A stretch of 64,000 nucleotides of DNA from Amantichitinum ursilacus (lineage in GTDB: Bacteria > Pseudomonadota > Gammaproteobacteria > Burkholderiales > Chitinibacteraceae), in assembly GCF_001294205.1 (NCBI RefSeq), contig NZ_LAQT01000001.1, positions 62,001 to 126,000 on the forward strand, written 5' to 3'. The notes beneath the pieces were generated by a model, which worked only from the letters and a program-made list of their open reading frames with translations, was not told the origin of the DNA and searched no databases. Both the position numbers and the translations under genes were made by a program. Of this stretch, positions 25,003-35,209 are shown piece after piece (positions within the stretch are counted from its first letter, which is position 1; each line of letters starts with the position of its first letter).

Positions 25003-25665
25003 TTAAGCGTCCACAAACTCCAGCAACTCGCTAAAGCGCTGCACGATATGGTCGGCGTTAAAGCTTTCCACGTCACTGCCATAGCCATAACTGACCACCA
25101 CCACCGGGCAGCCCGCCGCTTGTGCCGCCAGCACGTCGTTGATGGAATCGCCCACCATCAACAATTCGCCCGGATTAACGCCCAACTTCTCGGCCACATG
25201 CAGCAGGGGTAGCGCGGACGGTTTGCGCTCGGCCAGCGTATCGCCGCTGATCACCAGATCAAAATGCTCGCGCACGCCCAGTTCGCGCAGCAGCGGTAGC
25301 GTAAAGCGCTCGGGCTTGTTGGTGACGATGGCGAGCGGGTAGCCGCGTTCGTGCAGCGTGGCCAGCGTCGCTTGCACTTCGGGATAGAAGCGCGTCGCGA
25401 TGCTCAGGCCTGCCAGATAGTGCTTGTTAAACGCCACCAGCCCTTGTTGCTGCAAGGCGGTGCCGGTGAACTCGGCGCTGATGTCGCCCGCTATCGTACG
25501 CGCCACCAGCGAGGCCGCGCCGTCGCCGACAAAGCGCTCGACGATGTCTTCGGTCAGCGCCTGCAAGCCCAGATCGGCGCGCGCGGCATTGGCGGCGCGG
25601 GCCAGATCGGCAATCGAATCGACCAGCGTGCCATCCAGATCAAATGCGTAGGCCTTGATGCTCAT
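25003..25665 (-). CDS. gph: Phosphoglycolate phosphatase
   Basis: A 220-residue HAD-family hydrolase. FDLDGTLVDSIADL carries the two catalytic aspartates at residues 9 and 11, PLAIVTNKPERFTLPLL is motif II near residue 112, and GDSINDVLAAQAAG is motif III near residue 172. Gph removes 2-phosphoglycolate, produced for instance during repair of oxidised DNA ends. Its start is 2 nt after the rpe stop, making rpe-gph a tight two-gene operon as in many Betaproteobacteria. Confidence 0.9.
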   Translation of the reverse strand: MSIKAYAFDLDGTLVDSIADLARAANAARADLGLQALTEDIVERFVGDGAASLVARTIAGDISAEFTGTALQQQGLVAFNKHYLAGLSIATRFYPEVQATLATLHERGYPLAIVTNKPERFTLPLLRELGVREHFDLVISGDTLAERKPSALPLLHVAEKLGVNPGELLMVGDSINDVLAAQAAGCPVVVVSYGYGSDVESFNADHIVQRFSELLEFVDA

Positions 25666-25667
25666 GG

Positions 25668-26357
25668 TTATTGCGCTTGGGTGTGCAGGGCAATTTGCCG
25701 GTGCATCTCGGCGATGATGGCCTTGTAGTCGGGATGACCAAAGATGGCCGAGCCAGCCACAAAGGTATCCACGCCCGCGGCGGCGAGTTCGCCGATATTG
25801 TCCACTTTGACGCCGCCGTCGATCTCCAGCGCGATATGGCGGCCGGTTTGCTCTTTGTATTTATCCAGCTTGGCGCGGGCGGCGCGGGCCTTGTCCATCA
25901 TGGCGGGAATAAACTTTTGCCCGCCAAAGCCCGGGTTAACCGACATCAGCAACACCATGTCGACCTTGTCGAGCACGTAATCGAGATAATCCAGCGAGGT
26001 AGCCGGGGTGAACACCAGGCCGGACTGGCAGCCGTGTTCGCGGATCAGCGACAGCGAGCGGTCGACGTGGTCCGAAGCTTCGGGGTGGAAGGTGATGATG
26101 TTGGCGCCCGCTTTGGCAAAGTCGGGAATGATGCGATCCACCGGCTTGACCATCAGATGCACGTCGATCGGCAGATCGGTATAGGGACGGATGGCTTCGC
26201 ACACCAGCGGGCCGATGGTGAGGTTGGGTACGTAATGGTTATCCATCACGTCAAAGTGAATCAGGCTGGCGCCCGCTTCGGACACATTGCGCACTTCTTC
26301 GCCCAGGCGGGCAAAGTCGGCGGAAAGAATGCTGGGGGCGATGCGGTATTCGGGCAT
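25668..26357 (-). CDS. rpe: Ribulose-phosphate 3-epimerase
   Basis: A 229-residue TIM-barrel enzyme interconverting ribulose 5-phosphate and xylulose 5-phosphate. Signatures include [16 protein letters not shown] at the N-terminus, [17 protein letters not shown] near residue 33 (catalytic Asp and metal-binding His), VHLMV near residue 66, [14 protein letters not shown] near residue 140, and EIDGGV near residue 176. It is the first gene of the rpe-gph unit and is divergent from apaG across 119 bp, which should contain both promoters. Confidence 0.95.
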   Translation of the reverse strand: MPEYRIAPSILSADFARLGEEVRNVSEAGASLIHFDVMDNHYVPNLTIGPLVCEAIRPYTDLPIDVHLMVKPVDRIIPDFAKAGANIITFHPEASDHVDRSLSLIREHGCQSGLVFTPATSLDYLDYVLDKVDMVLLMSVNPGFGGQKFIPAMMDKARAARAKLDKYKEQTGRHIALEIDGGVKVDNIGELAAAGVDTFVAGSAIFGHPDYKAIIAEMHRQIALHTQAQ

Positions 26358-26476
26358 GGGATGGTCTCCAGAGGTCTAGTGTTTGACGCAATGCGGCGAT
26401 TGTAGCGCATCCTGGCGTACCGCCCGGGGTGAGGGCTGCTAAGATTGCGCCACTTGCCGTTCTGTGGATTGATGCC

Positions 26477-26860
26477 ATGAGCAAAACCAGCAGTTATGAC
26501 ATCGAGATTGTGCCGGTGGCGCATTTCGTGCCCGAGCAGTCTGATGAGGCCGAACACCACTATGTGTTCGCCTACCGCATTGCCATCACCAATCGCAGCG
26601 AAGTGCCGGTGCAGCTGATTGCGCGCCACTGGTTGATCACCGATATGGAAGGCCGCGTGCAGGAAGTCAGCGGCATGGGCGTCATCGGCGAACAGCCGGT
26701 ACTGCAGCCGGGCCAGTCGTTTGAATACATGAGCGGCGCGACGCTGGATACACCCGTGGGCACCATGCGTGGTAGCTATCAGATGCGTACGCATGACGGC
26801 ACGGTGTTCGATGCCCGAATACCGGAATTTGTGCTTTCGATTCCGCGAACCTTGCACTGA
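26477..26860 (+). CDS. apaG: ApaG domain protein
   Basis: A 127-residue protein, the normal ApaG length. The fibronectin-III-like fold is marked by [24 protein letters not shown], the [18 protein letters not shown] segment and [10 protein letters not shown]. coli ApaG has been linked to cobalt/magnesium homeostasis and is often found near ksgA/apaH, but its biochemical role is unresolved. The ATG at 26477 matches the family start; an in-frame upstream ATG at 26429 is not supported. It is 115 bp upstream of surE. Confidence 0.92.
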   Translation: MSKTSSYDIEIVPVAHFVPEQSDEAEHHYVFAYRIAITNRSEVPVQLIARHWLITDMEGRVQEVSGMGVIGEQPVLQPGQSFEYMSGATLDTPVGTMRGSYQMRTHDGTVFDARIPEFVLSIPRTLH

Positions 26861-26975
26861 AACATGCAGAAAAAGCGATGGTTTCCGCCAGTCACGACGG
26901 ATTCTGCAACGCTCACAGGGCGGCAGTTTCGCGGGGCCTGGGCATGCGGCTAGAATACGGCGCAGTGGAGGCCCA

Positions 26976-27719
26976 ATGAGAATTCTTGTATCCAACGATG
27001 ACGGGTATTTCGCGCCAGGTATTGCCGCATTGGCGCGCGCACTAGGCAAGCATTACGAGATCATGGTCTGCGCGCCCGAGCGCGAACGCAGCGGCGCCAG
27101 CAATTCGTTGACGCTGGACCGGCCGCTGACCGTGCGCCAGGCGCCGGGCGGTTTTCTGTACGTCAACGGCACCCCCACCGATTGCGTGCATCTGGCCGCC
27201 ACTGGCTTGATGGATACGCTGCCCGATCTGGTGGTGTCCGGCATTAACCACGGCGCCAATATGGGCGACGACACCATTTATTCCGGCACCGTGGCGGCCG
27301 CTACCGAGGGCTATTTGTTGGGCGTGCCCGCAATCGCGTTCTCGCTGGCTTCGCGTAATCCCGAATATTTTGACGGCGCGGCGCAGATTGCGCTGGAGCT
27401 GGTGCAGCACATTGAACGCCATCCGTTTACCCATCCCACCTTGTTGAATGTAAACGTGCCCAATCTGCCGTATGACCAGATCAAGGGCAAAAAAATGGCG
27501 CGGCTGGGGCGACGGCATAAATCGTCACCGGTGATCAAGGCGCAGAACCCCCGCGGCGAGCCCATCTGGTGGGTGGGCCCGGTGGGTGATGCGGCCGTGG
27601 GCGGCGAGGGCACCGATTTTCATGCGATCAACGAAGGCTATGTTTCGGTGACGCCTTTGTCGATCGATCTGACCGCGTGGTCAGAACTGGATGCGGTGGC
27701 GACATGGCTATGCGCATGA
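26976..27719 (+). CDS. surE: 5'/3'-nucleotidase SurE
   Basis: A 247-residue metal-dependent survival protein phosphatase acting on nucleoside monophosphates and polyphosphate. The N-terminus [16 protein letters not shown] holds the metal-binding Asp pair, followed by [17 protein letters not shown] (metal Ser), and [19 protein letters not shown] near residue 91 (metal Asn). The ATG at 26976 is the family start. It is the first gene of the conserved surE-pcm-nlpD-rpoS block and overlaps pcm by 4 nt. Confidence 0.95.
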   Translation: MRILVSNDDGYFAPGIAALARALGKHYEIMVCAPERERSGASNSLTLDRPLTVRQAPGGFLYVNGTPTDCVHLAATGLMDTLPDLVVSGINHGANMGDDTIYSGTVAAATEGYLLGVPAIAFSLASRNPEYFDGAAQIALELVQHIERHPFTHPTLLNVNVPNLPYDQIKGKKMARLGRRHKSSPVIKAQNPRGEPIWWVGPVGDAAVGGEGTDFHAINEGYVSVTPLSIDLTAWSELDAVATWLCA

Positions 27720-28375
27720 ACTTCAATGCCTTGCCCGGCAACGGCATGACCTCGGCGCGTACGCGCGCCCGCATGATCGAACGGCTGAAGACGCAAGGTA
27801 TTACCGACCCCGATGTGTTGACCGTGATGGGCGAAGTGCCTCGCCACGCCTTTGTCGACGAGGCGTTTGCGCACAAAGCCTACGACGATAATTCGCTGCC
27901 GATCGGCCATAACCAGACCATTTCGCAACCCTACATCGTGGCGCGCATGACCGAACTGGCCATCGACGTGCCGCAGCGCGAACGCGTGCTGGAAATTGGC
28001 ACGGGCTGCGGTTATCAGACCACGGTGCTGGCGCAATTCTTTAAAACCGTATATTCAATCGAACGCATCGGTGGTCTGGCCAAACATGCGCGGGAACGTT
28101 TGGCCGCGCTGGGGGTTCTGAATACGCGACTACGGCACGGCGATGGCAGCCGTGGTCTGGCCGAATCGGGCCCGTTTGACGCCATCATGCTGACCGCCGC
28201 CGCGCCAGTGGTGCCCGAGGCGCTGATTGCGCAGCTTAAGCCCGGCGGCCGCCTGGTGTTTCCGGTGGGCACTGATGCGCAAGAACTGCGCGTGATCGAA
28301 ATGACACCGGATGGCCCCCTGGAAAGCAAGCTGGAGAAAGTGCGCTTTGTACCGCTTTTGCCCGGCGTGGCCTGA
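27716..28375 (+). CDS. pcm: Protein-L-isoaspartate O-methyltransferase
   Basis: A 219-residue SAM-dependent enzyme that repairs isoaspartyl damage in proteins. The SAM-binding motif [17 protein letters not shown] lies near residue 80, preceded by the substrate-side [17 protein letters not shown] segment. The ATG at 27716 overlaps the surE TGA (ATGA), so this start is preferred over the upstream ATGs at 27704 and 27710. The nlpD gene begins 118 bp downstream. Confidence 0.94.
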   Translation: MNFNALPGNGMTSARTRARMIERLKTQGITDPDVLTVMGEVPRHAFVDEAFAHKAYDDNSLPIGHNQTISQPYIVARMTELAIDVPQRERVLEIGTGCGYQTTVLAQFFKTVYSIERIGGLAKHARERLAALGVLNTRLRHGDGSRGLAESGPFDAIMLTAAAPVVPEALIAQLKPGGRLVFPVGTDAQELRVIEMTPDGPLESKLEKVRFVPLLPGVA

Positions 28376-28481
28376 TGCCGTGCCAGCTGCGCTGGCGTGC
28401 AGACCTTGAATTTCAGCATCCAGCGGCCGGTTTTCCGGCCGATACCACTTTTAGAACACCTAATACGCAATGACTAAAAAC

Positions 28482-28488
28482 AAGGAGA
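28482..28488 (+). promoter_or_regulatory. Shine-Dalgarno fixing the nlpD GTG start
   Basis: A perfect AAGGAGA ends 5 nt before the GTG at 28494. This favours the GTG over the ATG at 28470, which would place the Shine-Dalgarno inside the coding sequence. Confidence 0.8.
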
Positions 28489-28493
28489 TTTTC

Positions 28494-29570
28494 GTGAGTT
28501 GGCAGCGTTTGATGGTTCCTGCTTTGTTGTCCACCCTGTTGGCCGCTTGCGCCAGCAATCCGGACGCGCCTGCTCCGATTGTCGACCGCAATCAATCGGG
28601 CGCCCCGGCGCCGGTGGCCAGCGCCGCGCCGATCCGTAACGCCAATGCGCCAGCCTCGACCGGTGATGCGGGCGCGCCGGGCGGCACTTATGTGGTGAAG
28701 AAGGGCGATACGCTGTATCGCATCGCACTGGACCATGGCGTGGCCTATCGCGATCTGGCGGCGTGGAACAACTTGCAGGACATCAATGGCATCAAGATTG
28801 GCCAGACCTTGAAGTTGAGCGCGTCGGGTGCGCCCGGCGCGGTGGCTGGCGACGATAACGCCCCCGCTGGCGTGGAAGTGCATGCGCTAAAACAGGACGC
28901 GCCGGTAACGGTTGCGCCGCTGGCGGCGGGCGGGGCCAGCAATGCACCTGCCGCTAATCCGGCTGGGCCCGTTGTTGCCGCGAACGCGCATTACCCCAAG
29001 GCAGTCAAATTGCCCTTCACCGCCCAAAATGCCAGTGGCATAGGGGCAACGGCCGATGGCCCCGCAGTTGCGCCGAAACCACAAAATGCCAACGGAAGTT
29101 TACCGGCCGCGACAGTGAATGCTGCGGTGCAACCAAGCGTCAGTAATGTAACAAACGGTAACGAGAAAGCCCCAGCCAGCGCGGCTTCGGCCGCTGTGGC
29201 CGGTGATGCGGAGGTGAGCGACTGGCTGAAGCCAACCGCAGGCAATAGCGATAAACCTTTCAGCGAAGAAAGTCGGGGTATTGATATTGCCGGTAAATTG
29301 GGGCAGTCTGTGGTTGCGTCAGCGTCTGGTAAGGTGGTTTATGCCGGAAGCGGTCTCCGCGGCTACGGCAAAATGATCATCATCAAACACAACGCAGAAT
29401 TCCTGAGTGCCTATGCACACAACAGCAAATTGCTGGTCAAGGAGGGCGACATCGTCAAGAAGGGTGAAAAGATCGCGGAGATGGGCAATACCGATGCCGA
29501 CCGGGTTGAACTGCACTTTGAAATTCGCAGATTTGGCAAACCGGTCGATCCTGCCAAATACATCCACTAG
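28494..29570 (+). CDS. nlpD: NlpD-like murein hydrolase activator lipoprotein
   Basis: A 358-residue lipoprotein. The signal ends with the lipobox LLAAC near residue 18. A LysM domain follows (YVVKKGDTLYRIALDHGVAY, about residues 65-108), then a long Ala/Pro/Asn-rich linker, then a C-terminal LytM/M23 domain. In the LytM domain the metal-binding positions look degenerate: GIDIAG is preceded by SR rather than His, and LHFEIR lacks the first His of HxH. This fits NlpD, which activates amidases such as AmiC at the septum rather than cutting peptidoglycan. The rpoS gene starts 7 bp later, and rpoS promoters often lie inside nlpD. Confidence 0.9.
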   Translation: MSWQRLMVPALLSTLLAACASNPDAPAPIVDRNQSGAPAPVASAAPIRNANAPASTGDAGAPGGTYVVKKGDTLYRIALDHGVAYRDLAAWNNLQDINGIKIGQTLKLSASGAPGAVAGDDNAPAGVEVHALKQDAPVTVAPLAAGGASNAPAANPAGPVVAANAHYPKAVKLPFTAQNASGIGATADGPAVAPKPQNANGSLPAATVNAAVQPSVSNVTNGNEKAPASAASAAVAGDAEVSDWLKPTAGNSDKPFSEESRGIDIAGKLGQSVVASASGKVVYAGSGLRGYGKMIIIKHNAEFLSAYAHNSKLLVKEGDIVKKGEKIAEMGNTDADRVELHFEIRRFGKPVDPAKYIH

Positions 29571-29577
29571 ATAAATC

Positions 29578-30546
29578 ATGAACGATCAAATCGATATCCT
29601 GGAAGACGAAGCACTGCTCGAAGAGGAAGACCTCGAGCTGATTGAAGGCGAAGGCGAGAAAGAGGCCGAAGCCGAAGCCGTCGCGGCGGAAGAAGCGGAT
29701 AACACCAGCTACGAAAGCACCGGCGACGTAACCCAGATTTATCTGAATGAAATTGGCCACAGCCCGTTGCTGACGCCAGACCAGGAACGCGCACTGGCTC
29801 GTCGTGTTGTGCAGGGTGATTTTGAAGCCCGGCAGAAAATGATCGAGCACAATCTGCGTCTGGTGGTCAACATTGCCAAGCACTACATCAACCGCGGCAT
29901 GACCCTGCTCGATCTGATCGAAGAGGGCAATATCGGTTTGATGCACGCGCTGGAAAAGTTTGACCCGGAGCGTGGTTTCCGCTTTTCGACCTATGCCACG
30001 TGGTGGATCCGCCAGAGCATCGAGCGCGCCATCATGAATCAGTCGCGCACCATCCGGCTGCCGGTGCATGTGATCAAAGAGCTGAATGTGTACCTGCGTG
30101 CGCAACGCCATCTGGAAGCGCATCTGGGGCACGAGCCTGCGGTGGAAGATATCGCAGCGCTGGTGGGCAAGCCGGTGGAAGATGTGCGCCGGATTATGGG
30201 CCTGAACGAACGCGTGGCTTCGCTGGATGCGCCGCTCGATATCGACCCGATGTTGACCATTGGCGAATCCATCCCCGACGACCAGCACGACGGTCCGGAG
30301 ACCTTGCTGCAGAACGCCGAAATCGAGCGTTACGTGCGTGAGTGGCTCAAGCAACTGAACGACAAGCAGCGCATGGTGATCGAGCGCCGCTATGGCCTGA
30401 ACGGCTATGAAATTTGTACGCTGGAAGATCTGGCTGCCAATCTCAATCTGACCCGCGAACGCGTGCGCCAGATCCAGATTGAAGCGCTGGAACAACTGCG
30501 CCGCATTCTGCGTCGTTACGGGGTATCGCGCGATATCGTGCTGTAA
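29578..30546 (+). CDS. rpoS: RNA polymerase sigma factor RpoS
   Basis: A 322-residue stationary-phase/general-stress sigma-70 factor. After an acidic Glu/Ala-rich N-terminus, region 1.2 is [20 protein letters not shown], region 2 has [18 protein letters not shown] and [18 protein letters not shown] (-10 recognition), and region 4 has [19 protein letters not shown] (-35 recognition helix-turn-helix). Length and context (directly after nlpD) identify it as RpoS and not RpoD. It ends at a strong terminator and converges on the M16 peptidase gene. Confidence 0.96.
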   Translation: MNDQIDILEDEALLEEEDLELIEGEGEKEAEAEAVAAEEADNTSYESTGDVTQIYLNEIGHSPLLTPDQERALARRVVQGDFEARQKMIEHNLRLVVNIAKHYINRGMTLLDLIEEGNIGLMHALEKFDPERGFRFSTYATWWIRQSIERAIMNQSRTIRLPVHVIKELNVYLRAQRHLEAHLGHEPAVEDIAALVGKPVEDVRRIMGLNERVASLDAPLDIDPMLTIGESIPDDQHDGPETLLQNAEIERYVREWLKQLNDKQRMVIERRYGLNGYEICTLEDLAANLNLTRERVRQIQIEALEQLRRILRRYGVSRDIVL

Positions 30547-30597
30547 CGAGGGCGTAGCGGTTATCGGGTCCGGCGACAAGCGTCGGGCTCAGTACTG

Positions 30598-30635
30598 AAA
30601 AAAGCCGGAGGCAATCTGATTGCGCCGGCTTTTTT
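30598..30635. terminator. Bidirectional terminator after rpoS
   Basis: Outer stem AGCCGG / CCGGCT plus inner stem GCAAT / ATTGC, with six As on the left and a T-run on the right, so it can end both rpoS and the convergent peptidase transcript. Confidence 0.9.
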
Positions 30636-30728
30636 GTATCCGCAATTCGATGTAATGGCCTGCAGCCGCCTTGCCGCCGCCCCGAACGCAAGCGCGTGCG
30701 GGGTAGCGGCAAGACGGTGGCGGCACGC

Positions 30729-33554
30729 TTATTTGGCTTGCGCCACGGGCAGCACGATAAACGTCGAGACGTCCTCGGGCTTCAGGTATTGCTTGATGAT
30801 GGCTGTGATTTCCGCCTTGCTGATGTGCTCGTAGCCGCTCAGGCGCGTGCGTGCCCAATCCAGTCGCTGCGGCCGTTCTTGCGAGCCATCCAGCACCACA
30901 TGCAGCCAGTAGCTGTTGTTTTGCGCCGAGTCACGGATATCCGTCAGCACCGGAGCGCGCGCGCGTTCCAGTTCGTCATCGCTGATGCCGGTCTTTTGCA
31001 GTTCGGCGGCGATGCCTTTAACCGCCTCGGCCACCTTGGGCGCAGCGCCGGGTTCCACCGTAATCATCACGCCCAGCATGCCGTAGTGGGTAAACGTGTC
31101 GCTCATTTGCGAGAAGGCGGTGGGGCTGTACGAGCTGCCCATCTGGGTGCGGATGGTGTCCCACAGCCGGTTGCGCATGATCTCGCTCAGAAGGTTAAAG
31201 CGACGGTTGACCGTCACATCCAGCGCATCAGGGGTCGGCCACACCATAAACACCACGCCGCGATCGATTTGCGTGCTGACTTTCAGTGTTTCAGTCAGCG
31301 GCGCCGGGAACTTGACCTTGCGTGCTTCGGCATAGTCGGGCTTGGCGTCCCGTGCGGGTAGCGCGCCCAGGGTTTCGGACAAGGCCTGGATTACTTGTGG
31401 CGTTTCCAGATCGCCTACCAGCGAAATCTCCAGCGGGCCATGTTGCAACTGCGGGTCCAGCCAGGCCTTCAGCTCAGCCAGCGTGCGGGCGCTGGCTTCA
31501 TCGCGTGACGGCACGCCAAAGCGCGGATCATTGCTGGCCAGTTCGCGCGGAATCCGCGAGCGCAGCATGCCTTCGGGCGTGTGCTCCAGCGAAATGGCGT
31601 TCTGGGCAATCGCTTTGCGCGCAGCCGACAAAGCTTCCGGGCGATAACCAGCATGGGTGAGGTAGGCCGCGATCAGCTGCAGTTGTAACTTGAGATTTTC
31701 AGTATTGGTGCGCGCGCTAAATTCCAACGCATCGCTGCCGACACCAAATTCCAGCCCGACTTGCTTGCCTGCCATCGCCGTTTGCAGATCGTCCCAGCTC
31801 AGCTTGTCGAGGCCACCGGCACGGAAGGCCAGATCGGCCACATAGGCCAGGCCAGGCTGTTTTTGCGCTGGTTCGGTGAGCAAGCCGCCGCCCACGCGCG
31901 CATTGATGCGGATGGTGTTGGCTTCATACGGCGTTTTCTTGATGTTGACGCGCACTCCGTTAGCAAAAGTCAGTTGCGTGATGGCCAGATCATCCACTTG
32001 CTTCTGCGCGGTGATCTTGCCCGGTGCGTTACCGAATTGCGTGTACGGAAACTCCACCGCAGCATCTTTAGCGGGTGCGATCACTGCGGCGGCGGTGCTG
32101 GCTTTCCACGCGGCGTTGATCTGCGCTTGCGCGTCATCCAGCTTGACGTTGCCACTTACAAACAGCTTGCGGCCCCCGGTCCAAGCGCCACGGAAGGCGG
32201 TTAGCGCCTCTTCGGGTGTAATGCTGTTCAGCAGCGGGGTCAGCAACGCCAGATCTTGCTGCGGCGACGTAAACACATTCTGATCATTCAGCGCATCGGT
32301 AAGCGCGCCAGCCAGTTGTGGCGAGCGGCGCGTACGCGCGGTGTCTGCGGCCTGTTGCAGCGAGGTGCGCATATTGGCCACTGCCACGCGCAGTTCATCG
32401 GCGGTAAAGCCGTACTGCCAGGCCTGGCGCAACTGCTGCTCGGCCAGCGCCAGCGCGGCCTGCCAGTTTTCTGGCTTGGTGGTCACTTCGAGACTGGAAA
32501 CGCGCGTCTCGGTCATCAGATCATTGACGCCAACATAACCCGCGCTGATGATGGCGTCGTCTTTGTGCGCCAGGATATCGAGGCGACGCGACACAATATC
32601 CAGCGCCAGTTGCATGCGCACGTCATTGAGGCGGATCTGCGTCTTGTCGAGGCCCGGAAACGGCTGCAACGCTTCAATCGAGATATTGGTAGTCGGCGCT
32701 TCGGCATCATAGTGATAGCCAATATCCACGCCGCTAGGGGGCGTGACCTTGCCGAACTCATAATCTGCCCGAGCCGGCGCGCGCGCCTTGATGCCGCCGA
32801 ATTCTTTATTGATGAGTGCGATGGTTGATTTGGGGTTGAAGTCGCCCACGGCCACCACAGTGATGCGATCCGGGCGGTACCATGTGTTGTAGAAGTCGGC
32901 AAAGCGCTCGCGCTGCGCTTTCTGAATGACATCGGTCTGGCCAATCGGCATGCGTTTGATCAGCAAGCTGTCGGGCAACAGATGTTTCGATTCAGCGATA
33001 TAGGCGCGATAAGACACGGAATCGCGCGCACGCTTTTCGCTCAGAATTACGCCGCGCTCACCCTCGATCTGGTCGGGCTTCAGCAACAGGCCGCCGGAGA
33101 AATCGGCAAACACCTGCAAACCTTCGGTCATGGTTTCGGGTTTGGTGTCCGGCAGTTCGAGTTCGTAAACCGTGCGTTCAAAACCGGTGTTGGCATTGGC
33201 GTCGCTGCCCATGCCCATGCCCAGACGCTGGAAGTAATTAACCAGCGTGCCGGGCGCGTAATGCGTGCTGCCCTTGAACGCCATGTGTTCCAGAAAATGC
33301 GCCAGACCTTGTTGATCGTCGGTCTCGTTCATCGAACCGGCTTTGACCAGCAAGCGCAGACTGGCGCGGCCTTTAGGTTCGCTATTAGGCAGGATGGCGT
33401 AGCGAATGCCGTTATCCAGTTTGCCGAAGGTAACGGCCGGATCAGGCTTGATATCGCTATGGTCTTGGGGAAAGTCCGTCAGCGCAGGCAGCGCAAACGT
33501 GGAAAGGCTGGCGGCCAGCAGGCTGCCGGCAAAGAGCTTGTGCAAGAGGGGCAT
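30729..33554 (-). CDS. M16-family zinc peptidase, full-length two-domain type
   Basis: A 941-residue pitrilysin/insulinase-family metallopeptidase with a signal peptide (cleavage probably after the Ala/Leu-rich segment near residue 22), so periplasmic or secreted. The inverted zinc motif HFLEH (H86, E89, H90) and the distal Glu in ERGVILSEKRA near residue 166 are intact, so the N-terminal half is catalytic. The C-terminal half repeats the fold without the zinc site. E. coli PqqL-like enzymes of this size degrade peptides in the periplasm. Start ATG at 33554; it ends before the rpoS terminator. Confidence 0.88.
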   Translation of the reverse strand: MPLLHKLFAGSLLAASLSTFALPALTDFPQDHSDIKPDPAVTFGKLDNGIRYAILPNSEPKGRASLRLLVKAGSMNETDDQQGLAHFLEHMAFKGSTHYAPGTLVNYFQRLGMGMGSDANANTGFERTVYELELPDTKPETMTEGLQVFADFSGGLLLKPDQIEGERGVILSEKRARDSVSYRAYIAESKHLLPDSLLIKRMPIGQTDVIQKAQRERFADFYNTWYRPDRITVVAVGDFNPKSTIALINKEFGGIKARAPARADYEFGKVTPPSGVDIGYHYDAEAPTTNISIEALQPFPGLDKTQIRLNDVRMQLALDIVSRRLDILAHKDDAIISAGYVGVNDLMTETRVSSLEVTTKPENWQAALALAEQQLRQAWQYGFTADELRVAVANMRTSLQQAADTARTRRSPQLAGALTDALNDQNVFTSPQQDLALLTPLLNSITPEEALTAFRGAWTGGRKLFVSGNVKLDDAQAQINAAWKASTAAAVIAPAKDAAVEFPYTQFGNAPGKITAQKQVDDLAITQLTFANGVRVNIKKTPYEANTIRINARVGGGLLTEPAQKQPGLAYVADLAFRAGGLDKLSWDDLQTAMAGKQVGLEFGVGSDALEFSARTNTENLKLQLQLIAAYLTHAGYRPEALSAARKAIAQNAISLEHTPEGMLRSRIPRELASNDPRFGVPSRDEASARTLAELKAWLDPQLQHGPLEISLVGDLETPQVIQALSETLGALPARDAKPDYAEARKVKFPAPLTETLKVSTQIDRGVVFMVWPTPDALDVTVNRRFNLLSEIMRNRLWDTIRTQMGSSYSPTAFSQMSDTFTHYGMLGVMITVEPGAAPKVAEAVKGIAAELQKTGISDDELERARAPVLTDIRDSAQNNSYWLHVVLDGSQERPQRLDWARTRLSGYEHISKAEITAIIKQYLKPEDVSTFIVLPVAQAK

Positions 33555-33674
33555 AAGACACCATGGTTGTTATGGACCGACAAAGCAGTGTTGCAGCTCT
33601 GCGTCGGCCGCGTGCCCCTGCGGCGACGCACAAGCTTTTGGCCGCACCCTTCGATGCGGCCCGCCAGCTATGGC

Positions 33675-34496
33675 TTAGATGCCACGCAAAAGTTCATTGA
33701 TGCCGACTTTGCCGCGAGTCTTGGCATCCACCTTTTTAACGATGACGGCGCAGTACAGGCTGTAGCTGCCGTCTTTGGAAGGCAGGTTGCCCGACACCAC
33801 CACCGAACCTGCCGGAATGCGGCCGTAGCTGACTTCGCCGGTTTCGCGGTCATAGATTTTGGTGGATTGGCCGATGTAGACACCCATCGAAATGACCGAG
33901 CCTTCTTCCACGATCACGCCTTCCACCACTTCGGAGCGCGCGCCGATAAAGCAGTTGTCTTCGATGATGGTGGGGCCGGCTTGCAGCGGTTCCAGCACGC
34001 CGCCGATGCCCACGCCGCCAGACAAGTGCACGTTCTTGCCAATCTGGGCGCAAGAGCCGACCGTGGCCCAGGTGTCTACCATCGTGCCTTCATCGACAAA
34101 AGCGCCGATGTTGACGTACGACGGCATCAGCACGACGTTTTTGGCAATGTACGAACCGCGGCGCGCCACGGCATTGGGCACCACGCGGAAACCGCCAGCG
34201 CGGAAATCAGCTTCGGTGTAATCAGCAAACTTGCTCGGCACCTTGTCGAAATACTGGGTGCAGCCGCCATCGAGCACGACGTTGTCATTGATGCGGAAAG
34301 ACAGCAGCACCGCTTTCTTGAGCCATTGGTTGGTCTGCCATTGGCCATCGACTTTTTCTGCCACGCGCCATTGGCCTTTATCCAGACCATTGATGGCTTC
34401 GTTGATGGCGTCGCGCACTTCGGCGGATACATTGCCCGGAGTGATTTCAGCGCGGTTCTCAAAGGCAGCGTCGATGACGGTTTGCAGGTTGCTCAT
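33675..34496 (-). CDS. dapD: Tetrahydrodipicolinate N-succinyltransferase
   Basis: A 273-residue left-handed beta-helix acyltransferase of the succinylase branch of lysine/diaminopimelate synthesis, using succinyl-CoA. Characteristic blocks are [15 protein letters not shown] near residue 77, the hexapeptide-repeat region with [52 protein letters not shown], and the C-terminal [15 protein letters not shown]. It supplies meso-DAP for peptidoglycan. It lies between the M16 peptidase and msrA, all on the minus strand, but with gaps over 100 bp, so probably transcribed on its own. Confidence 0.96.
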   Translation of the reverse strand: MSNLQTVIDAAFENRAEITPGNVSAEVRDAINEAINGLDKGQWRVAEKVDGQWQTNQWLKKAVLLSFRINDNVVLDGGCTQYFDKVPSKFADYTEADFRAGGFRVVPNAVARRGSYIAKNVVLMPSYVNIGAFVDEGTMVDTWATVGSCAQIGKNVHLSGGVGIGGVLEPLQAGPTIIEDNCFIGARSEVVEGVIVEEGSVISMGVYIGQSTKIYDRETGEVSYGRIPAGSVVVSGNLPSKDGSYSLYCAVIVKKVDAKTRGKVGINELLRGI

Positions 34497-34603
34497 GGTG
34501 GGTCCTGTCTCTCTTGAACGTGGGGATTAGATGGATAAAGCCGTGAAGCGCTGGCGCGTCGAGCCACGCCAGGGAAAACCCCGAGTATAACCGAAGACGT
34601 GCG

Positions 34604-34633
34604 GCGCGTTACCCACGAGCATGGGCAACGCGC
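34604..34633 (-). terminator. Possible weak terminator after msrA
   Basis: A 12-bp stem with one mismatch (GCGCGTTACCCA / TGGGCAACGCGC), 10 bp downstream of the msrA stop on the minus strand. No T-run follows, so function is uncertain. Confidence 0.35.
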
Positions 34634-34643
34634 GTCGTGCTTG

Positions 34644-35186
34644 TTACTTGCTTTCAACCACTTGCTTGGGGAAGTGCTTGAGCAGCTTGCGTACTTTGGC
34701 CGACACCACCGCCATGCAATACGGCTGGTTGGGATGCTGGTTAAAGTAGTTGTGGTGATAGTCTTCAGCGGGCCAGAAGGTCTGAACCGCAGTCAGTTTT
34801 GTGACGATCGGGCTGGAGAATTCGCCGGACTGGGTCAGCTCGGCAATCTTGGTGCGCGCAATCTGTTCCTGCTCGGCATTCTGATAAAAAATCTCCGAGC
34901 GATATTGCGTGCCGACGTCATCGCCCTGGCGGTTCAGCGTGGTGGGATCGTGAATGGTGAAATACACCTCCAGCAAATCCTCAAAGCTGACTTCTGCCGG
35001 GTCAAATTCAATCTTCAGGATTTCGGCGTGGCCGGTTTCGCCCGTGCACACTGCTTTGTAATCGGGATGGTCGACGTGGCCGCCCATATAGCCCGACAGC
35101 ACGCTCTTCACACCTTGTACGCGCTGGAATACCGCTTCCAGGCACCAGAAACATCCACCAGCCAGCGTGGCAACTTCGGTCGTCAT
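34644..35186 (-). CDS. msrA: Peptide-methionine (S)-S-oxide reductase MsrA
   Basis: A 180-residue enzyme that repairs oxidised methionine. The catalytic motif GGCFWCLEAVFQ lies at residues 10-21, with YMGGHVDHPDYKAVCTGETGHAE and YFTIHDPTTLNRQGDDVGTQYRS as further MsrA blocks. No signal peptide, so cytoplasmic. The AAGGAGA ribosome site lies 5 nt before the ATG, giving a strong start. The queF stop is 23 bp upstream, so queF and msrA may be cotranscribed. Confidence 0.95.
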   Translation of the reverse strand: MTTEVATLAGGCFWCLEAVFQRVQGVKSVLSGYMGGHVDHPDYKAVCTGETGHAEILKIEFDPAEVSFEDLLEVYFTIHDPTTLNRQGDDVGTQYRSEIFYQNAEQEQIARTKIAELTQSGEFSSPIVTKLTAVQTFWPAEDYHHNYFNQHPNQPYCMAVVSAKVRKLLKHFPKQVVESK

Positions 35187-35209
35187 GGTCTCTCCTTGTG
35201 GGATCTATG

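Noticed and set aside
32982-34517. 511-codon plus-strand open frame across the M16 peptidase and dapD
   Set aside because: Spans two unrelated conserved minus-strand genes; composition typical of an antisense shadow.
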